Shown: positions 60,215 to 64,000 of the stretch, in pieces
Layout: each line of letters starts with the position of its first letter
How positions within the stretch are numbered: the first letter of the stretch is position 1
NCBI RefSeq assembly: GCF_003590835.1
Contig: NZ_QYUQ01000002.1
Coordinates: 2,294,001-2,358,000, forward strand
Length of the DNA stretch: 64,000 bases
Direction of reading: 5' to 3'
Origin: Noviherbaspirillum sedimenti
GTDB taxonomy: Bacteria > Pseudomonadota > Gammaproteobacteria > Burkholderiales > Burkholderiaceae_D
Notes under the pieces: generated by a model
What the model was told of the DNA's origin: nothing
Database searches by the model: none
Seen by the model: the letters and a program-made list of their open reading frames with translations, nothing else
Position numbers and translations under genes: made by a program

Positions 60215-60245
60215 ATATATAATGTTTATTATATATATACGGAGG
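60215..60245 (+). promoter_or_regulatory. Promoter/operator and RBS of the AbrB-Doc operon
   Basis: ATATATAAT (60215-60223) and ATTATATAT (60228-60236) form a perfect 9-bp inverted repeat that overlaps a TATAAT -10 (60218-60223), so a bound antitoxin would block transcription. GGAGG (60241-60245) is the ribosome-binding site for the ATG at 60250. Confidence 0.65.
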
Positions 60246-60249
60246 CATC

Positions 60250-60477
60250 ATGCTGACTTTCAAATTGACAACGGTAGGCGCATCCGAAGGCTTCATCGTG
60301 AATAAAGAAGCCAAGGCAAAACTGGGGGTGCAAAAAGGCGATGCGCTGTATTTGACCGAGGCACCGGGCGGCGGATATCGCCTCACTCCCTACAACCCGG
60401 ATTTTGCACGGCAAATGGCCTTGGCCGAACAAATCATGCACGACGATCGCGAAATCCTTCGTGTGCTGGCCAAATGA
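60250..60477 (+). CDS. AbrB/MazE-type antitoxin
   Basis: A 75-residue protein with an AbrB-like swapped-hairpin DNA-binding N-terminus (KLTTVGASEGFIVNKEAKAK, then LGVQKGDALYLTE) and an acidic C-terminus (LAEQIMHDDREILRVLAK) that probably covers the toxin. It overlaps the Doc gene by ATGA. The pairing AbrB-Doc is an established alternative to Phd-Doc. Confidence 0.85.
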   Translation: MLTFKLTTVGASEGFIVNKEAKAKLGVQKGDALYLTEAPGGGYRLTPYNPDFARQMALAEQIMHDDREILRVLAK

Positions 60478-60860
60478 ACTGGCGCTGGGTCAGGGAGGAC
60501 GTTGTACTGGCAGTGCATGATGTCCAGTTGGCCCAGCACGGCGGCCTGGATGGCGTGCGCGACATGAATGCCATCCAGGCCGCCCTCGCGCGTCCGCAGC
60601 AACTGGATACCTACGGCGATCCTGCGCCAGATGTATTCGATCTCGCAGCCGCCTATGCCTACGGCCTCGCAAAAAATCATGGCTTTGCCGATGGCAACAA
60701 ACGTACAGCATGGATCGTTGCGCGGCTTTTCCTGCTCGACAATGATATAAAAATCCAGTTCAGCCAGCCAGATGCCATTCAAGCCATGCTGGGTGTGGCA
60801 GGCGGAACAATGGAGGAAGCGGTGTTTGCCCAATGGCTTCGGACACGCCAGTTCACTTGA
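60474..60860 (+). CDS. doc: Death-on-curing (Doc) toxin
   Basis: A 128-residue Doc-type toxin with the Fic-fold motif HGFADGNKR (residues 69-77), in which Lys replaces Gly of true Fic. Doc toxins phosphorylate EF-Tu and stop translation. The N-terminus (NWRWVREDVVLAVHDVQLAQ) carries the usual GLDGVRD segment. It is the second gene of the operon; length is normal. Confidence 0.9.
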   Translation: MNWRWVREDVVLAVHDVQLAQHGGLDGVRDMNAIQAALARPQQLDTYGDPAPDVFDLAAAYAYGLAKNHGFADGNKRTAWIVARLFLLDNDIKIQFSQPDAIQAMLGVAGGTMEEAVFAQWLRTRQFT

Positions 60861-61003
60861 TGTCCTTGGCGCGGCCCGGACTTGCTAAAAATGCCAACGT
60901 TATGAACGCACCAGGATGGCGCCTGCATGCCAGTCTTCATTTAAAATGTGAGCTATCATAAAATTAATACTCTTGTCGTTGCGCCAATCAATGGAAAAAT
61001 GGA

Positions 61004-61291
61004 ATGGAAGTCAAAAGCTTTAAGACAGCAAATGAACTTTCGATCTATCAACATGATCGCGAAGTAAAAGAAGCATTACATGTGCAATCGATGACTGGCG
61101 CCGAGCGTTTCCAGTGGCTTGCCGATAATTGGGGACGCCTTCAAGACGGAGCAAATACGCTGTTCACGGATGCACCCGAGAGGCAAGCGACGGCCCGATG
61201 CTTTGCTTCCATGGAAGAGAAAAACCGTTTCGACCGGGAGCGCGAAGTACAATTCGCCCTGCAACACAAGTTGCGGACAATCCATCCATGA
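61004..61291 (+). CDS. Small protein of unknown function preceding a nucleotidyltransferase gene
   Basis: A 95-residue soluble, charged protein (EVKSFKTANELSIYQHDREV; later FDREREVQFALQHKL). I recognise no domain. It overlaps the following gene by ATGA, so the two are co-translated. Placement in a toxin-antitoxin cluster and the coupled nucleotidyltransferase suggest a two-component module, antitoxin or toxin not decided. Confidence 0.6.
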   Translation: MEVKSFKTANELSIYQHDREVKEALHVQSMTGAERFQWLADNWGRLQDGANTLFTDAPERQATARCFASMEEKNRFDREREVQFALQHKLRTIHP

Positions 61292-62082
61292 GCGCAAACA
61301 GACAACCCAATCAGTCAGATCTGCTCATGCTTGCCGAAGCGCTTGCCAATTGCGGCGTCGAGTATGTGGTGATCGGTGGCGCCGCCATGGCTCTGCATGG
61401 GTTCCCGCGCATGACGAAGGACATAGATTTGCTTCTTCCGATCAACGCTGAAAACAACAAACGGCTGCTACGAGCATTGGAATCCCTCCCCAATGGAAAG
61501 GAAGCCCTGGCCGCGTTGCGCCCAGAATGGATGGACAAAGGCTTTTCGACGGCATTGGAAGCTGAAATCTATGTTGATTTGCTTTACGTCGCCGCCGAAA
61601 ACTCGTTTGAGGATTTGCGCAAGCATATCCAGACCGTGATGGTGAATGGCGTTCCCATCATTACACTGGATGTCGATGGCATGCTCCTGTCCAAGAATAC
61701 GACGCGGGAAGAAGATATCCCTGATCGGCTGAAGCTTGGGCGACTAAAGAATGCACAACACGATTTCGAAGTGCAAGCGCGAATCGACGATTTGCCAAAA
61801 CTTGAGCACACTGCTGGAGTGTCATCTACATTTTGGAGAAATGCGGACGCCGCGATTAAGCAAGCCGGGGGCGCCCCCAACAAGGTGACATGGAAGCAAG
61901 TCGAAGAAATCACGATCATGGAATGCATTGGTGAGGCGCTTTGTGCTTACAGTCCGGGAGCGGCCTCGATAAAAAAACGTGAAGCGATACATGCGCTCAT
62001 CGAAAAACTTGCCCCTACGCTGCAAGCGAAGTATGAGCAATCACGTTCTGATTCGGCAAACAAAGGTTATGTTCCAAATTGA
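61288..62082 (+). CDS. Nucleotidyltransferase-fold protein (DUF6036/AbiEii-like)
   Basis: A 264-residue protein with a DNA-polymerase-beta-like nucleotidyltransferase core: VVIGGAAMALHGFPRMTKDI then DLLLP. This is the GG-x-A-x(n)-D-x-D pattern (DID near 47-49) of NTase antitoxin/toxin proteins. A third acidic residue may be in YVDLLYVAAENSFED. The C-terminal part (WKQVEEITIMECIGEALCAY) is helical. NTase proteins of this type either pyrimidylate tRNA or AMPylate partner toxins; which, here, is open. ATG 61288 overlaps the upstream stop. Confidence 0.65.
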   Translation: MSANRQPNQSDLLMLAEALANCGVEYVVIGGAAMALHGFPRMTKDIDLLLPINAENNKRLLRALESLPNGKEALAALRPEWMDKGFSTALEAEIYVDLLYVAAENSFEDLRKHIQTVMVNGVPIITLDVDGMLLSKNTTREEDIPDRLKLGRLKNAQHDFEVQARIDDLPKLEHTAGVSSTFWRNADAAIKQAGGAPNKVTWKQVEEITIMECIGEALCAYSPGAASIKKREAIHALIEKLAPTLQAKYEQSRSDSANKGYVPN

Positions 62083-62376
62083 CCGGCATCCTTGCCTTAC
62101 CCGACTGGACGATTAACCGCAGCCCGATAAATAAAGCGGCTTAGGGCTGGCTTGGTGGGCATCCCTTGCTCCCCAATTGGAATGCATCTATTGCAACATT
62201 GCATTAAAGTATTTGTATATACGACCGTTGGTGATGTATAGTTCGACGTCCACCAATTTTTGCCTAAAATGTTTCTTATTCGCAATAGTGTGATTGTTTT
62301 CCGCTGAATCTTCTCAAGCATCGTAGAACTACGCGTTGCAATATGTCCAAAGAATAAATATATTTGTATATACAAA
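62083..62376 (+). promoter_or_regulatory. Intergenic region with two TATTTGTATATAC operator copies
   Basis: Mostly non-coding. TATTTGTATATAC occurs at 62210-62222 and 62361-62373. The second is part of a perfect 14-bp palindrome TTTGTATATACAAA (62363-62376), 8 bp before the toxin ATG. Such sites suit autoregulation by the ribbon-helix-helix antitoxin. Confidence 0.55.
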
Positions 62377-62384
62377 GTGAACCA

Positions 62385-62672
62385 ATGAGACCGATCATTA
62401 TCTCATCAAGAATAGATGGCAAACTAGACGCCAAGCACACAGTAACCCCCGACGAAGTTGACCAATGCTTTGATAACAAATGCGGCGTCAACCTTATTGA
62501 TGATAGGGAAAACAATCGAACAGACCCGCCTACCTTGTGGTTTATTGCCGAAACCAATAGAGGACGGTTACTCAAAATTATTTATGTTTATCGCGACGGA
62601 AACATTTATTTGAAGTCGGCTTATGAGCCAGGCCAAGTAGAAATAGATATATACGAGCGCGAAGGTAAATGA
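62385..62672 (+). CDS. BrnT-like toxin (often annotated ADP-ribosyl-dinitrogen-reductase-hydrolase-like)
   Basis: A 95-residue protein with the pattern PTLWFIAETNRGRLLKIIYV, then a short strand and SAYEPGQVEIDIY, resembling the BrnT/RelE-like ribonuclease fold; the N-terminal IISSRIDGKLDAKHTVTPDE is typical of proteins often labelled as ADP-ribosyl-(dinitrogen reductase) hydrolase, a name that is probably misleading. It precedes an RHH-type partner by 23 nt. Toxin activity is inferred from context. Confidence 0.6.
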   Translation: MRPIIISSRIDGKLDAKHTVTPDEVDQCFDNKCGVNLIDDRENNRTDPPTLWFIAETNRGRLLKIIYVYRDGNIYLKSAYEPGQVEIDIYEREGK

Positions 62673-62695
62673 AGGCTATTTAACTGGAGAGAGTA

Positions 62696-63040
62696 ATGAA
62701 AAATACGGCAAAAATCGAAGGCACAGCAGAGGCTTGGGAGTCTGGCGAGCTTGGCCGAGATCCCGCACATGCCAAGCGCGCACCCAAAGAGATTGAGCAG
62801 CAAGTTGATGATGCCCTTTGTCTGCAAGCAATTTCAATTCGGTTGAATAAAGAGTTGATTGAAGACTTTAAATTTATAGCTAAGCACCATGGCATTGGCT
62901 ACCAACCACTGATGCGTGATGCACTGAAGCGCTTTGCTGACGCCGAATATAAGCGGATCGCCATTCAGCTGGCCAACGAGAAGGCCGCCGAAGAAAAAGA
63001 GCGCGAAGCTAGTAGGCAAGAACATAAATTGGCAGCATAG
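62696..63040 (+). CDS. BrnA-like ribbon-helix-helix antitoxin
   Basis: A 114-residue protein. The central part AISIRLNKELIEDFKFIAKH, then GIGYQPLMRDALKRFAD, matches a ribbon-helix-helix DNA-binding domain. The N-terminus is acidic and the tail is charged (EKAAEEKEREASRQEHK). GGAGAGA precedes the ATG. It is the antitoxin and autorepressor of the pair; it comes second, as in brnTA. Confidence 0.7.
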   Translation: MKNTAKIEGTAEAWESGELGRDPAHAKRAPKEIEQQVDDALCLQAISIRLNKELIEDFKFIAKHHGIGYQPLMRDALKRFADAEYKRIAIQLANEKAAEEKEREASRQEHKLAA

Positions 63041-63058
63041 GCCTCCCCATGAGTACAT

Positions 63059-63080
63059 AAAACCCGCTCCGGCGGGTTTT
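63059..63080. terminator. Bidirectional Rho-independent terminator
   Basis: AAAACCCGC (63059-63067), loop TCCG, GCGGGTTTT (63072-63080): a perfect 9-bp stem with A/T ends on both sides, between two convergent genes. Confidence 0.88.
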
Positions 63081-63098
63081 GCCACGCCAATCCAACGC

Positions 63099-63782
63099 TC
63101 ATTCGCCGGCAGACAAGCTCACCTCGGCGCCCGCCGTCATGATGCCAGCGCCACCCTGCCCCGCTTCCACAGCATCCGCACGCGCCGGCGCCCCGGCCGC
63201 CTGCGCCACGGCAGCGGCGCGCAATGCGGCCAGGCGATCCTGCTCCTGATACTGGCCATCCATATGCATCCAGGTGGCGATGCCCATCATGATCCCGGCA
63301 AAGATCGACCACGGCCCGGGCGCCGCGAACAGCACCATCAGATTATTCACTGCGGCGCCACCCCACACTGCCGAGCCCGCCTTCATCGCCGTGCGCTTTT
63401 CCTCTTCCGGCAGGGTCTCGGCAAACTTGATCAGGCCGATTTTCAGGCCAGTCATGGCTACCAGGCCGAGCGGCGAAGACAGCAGAGGATTCATCTCGAT
63501 GGCGCCGCCAGCAGTCAGCGCCACGCCTGTCGTCAGACCATCAGCCAGCGCCGCCGTGATGGCATTGTCCGCGCCATCCATATCCTCCGCGGTGCGGCTG
63601 CGCGTCACGCCGTCCACGCCTACCGTTGTGCTCATTGCGTCAAACGCAACGGTGCCGGCACCAGGTTGATCAGGCCAGGGAGCCACCGCCTGGCCGTAGC
63701 CGTTCAGGGAGCACGTCCACAAGCACAGTGCAGCCATCTTCACCAACCAGAAACTGCTGCGCGTCCGCGATGAATTTGCCAT
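63099..63782 (-). CDS. Exported/membrane protein of unknown function (DUF5658-like motif)
   Basis: A 227-residue protein: signal peptide MANSSRTRSSFWLVKMAALC ending near GYGQA, then two hydrophobic regions (GLVAMTGLKIGLIKFAE; WSIFAGIMMGIATW). ADGLTTGVALTAGGAIEMNP resembles the D-x2-T-x(n)-G-x-E-x-NP pattern of DUF5658. The Ala-rich tail is probably disordered. The start at 63782 is chosen for the G-rich ribosome-binding run just upstream over an ATG at 63794. Confidence 0.6.
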   Translation of the reverse strand: MANSSRTRSSFWLVKMAALCLWTCSLNGYGQAVAPWPDQPGAGTVAFDAMSTTVGVDGVTRSRTAEDMDGADNAITAALADGLTTGVALTAGGAIEMNPLLSSPLGLVAMTGLKIGLIKFAETLPEEEKRTAMKAGSAVWGGAAVNNLMVLFAAPGPWSIFAGIMMGIATWMHMDGQYQEQDRLAALRAAAVAQAAGAPARADAVEAGQGGAGIMTAGAEVSLSAGE

Positions 63783-63794
63783 TTCCCCCCCCAT

Positions 63795-64000
63795 GTGCCG
63801 CTGGTGAACCAGGAACCGACAGACAAGGCATGCAAGCCAGTCTTGTCATGTCCTTAGGGTAAGGATTGCGGCGAGGAGGGAGGTTGATCGCGCCTAAGTG
63901 ATTTCCCGTTGGGATCGATGCAGATCAAACGATGTTGACGACATTGTTAAAATAATAAAACACCTGAAAAAATCAGTAGATTTTTGTGGTTTTTTCTGAA
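63795..64000. other. AT-rich right edge of the window
   Basis: About 200 bp, AT-rich from 63930. It may hold the promoter of the minus-strand gene above; no other feature is seen before the window ends. Confidence 0.35.

Noticed and set aside
62364-62384. Upstream ATG for the BrnT-like gene inside the palindrome
   Set aside because: It would place the start codon inside the operator; the ATG at 62385 fits family length better.

Overview
The window looks like a chromosomal segment from a betaproteobacterium of the Burkholderiales, most likely Oxalobacteraceae (a Herminiimonas, Noviherbaspirillum or Massilia-like genome). Reasons: the yebC-purD-hemF-rsfS-rlmH-maf-rng gene order, PEP-CTERM proteins behind sigma-54-type promoters, a DUF3460 gene, and the high-GC coding style. 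I see no rRNA genes and no CRISPR array. There is one tRNA, tRNA-Thr(CGT).

Region by region. (1) Positions 1-7700 are ordinary chromosome: the start of a probable MgtC/SapB-like gene, a luciferase-like monooxygenase paired with a Bcr/CflA efflux pump, hemN behind an FNR/Anr-type promoter, a ProQ/FinO RNA chaperone, a Ser/Thr kinase, and a cupredoxin-DUF1571-SRPBCC operon. (2) Positions 7700-33750 are an accessory mosaic ending at tRNA-Thr. It holds two PEP-CTERM genes with matching sigma-54 promoters; two nearly identical fic genes in 1303-bp direct repeats exactly 20,211 bp apart; an IS1182-type and an IS6-type element; a secreted cyanophycinase-like protein; a DUF3141 protein; a LAGLIDADG endonuclease beside an XRE regulator; a broken phage PLxRFG gene; a serine resolvase; a umuC remnant; and a type I restriction-modification locus (hsdM-hsdS, fic, hsdR) flanked by two proteins that resemble the uracil-DNA-glycosylase superfamily. 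Between the second PEP-CTERM gene and the umuC remnant, a perfect FNR box, a -10 element and a terminator-like hairpin outline a probable anaerobically induced small RNA on the minus strand.

(3) Positions 33750-58811 are core genome: tRNA-Thr, fbp, pepN, two lipoproteins, a quinone oxidoreductase, an EamA permease, then yebC-purD-hemF-rsfS-rlmH-maf-rng. nadD, often found between hemF and rsfS in related genomes, is absent there, and RsfS carries a histone-H1-like Lys/Ala/Thr tail. An LPS block follows (msbA, three glycosyltransferases, an O-antigen-ligase-type protein), then dnaE and trhO. (4) Positions 58812-63050 form a toxin-antitoxin cluster: PIN/excisionase-type, AbrB/Doc, an unknown small protein with a nucleotidyltransferase, and a BrnT-like toxin with a ribbon-helix-helix partner. 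The PIN module sits between the real 3' end of trhO and a 119-bp second copy of that end, so it appears to have been inserted there. The window closes with an exported, membrane-associated hypothetical protein.

The strongest candidates for something undescribed are the FNR-box small RNA (about 23190-23308), the glycosylase-like/RM/Fic cluster (24795-33669), the recombination-prone 20-kb segment between the fic repeats, and the 61004-62082 gene pair. All functional calls are made by eye from motifs; no database search was run.
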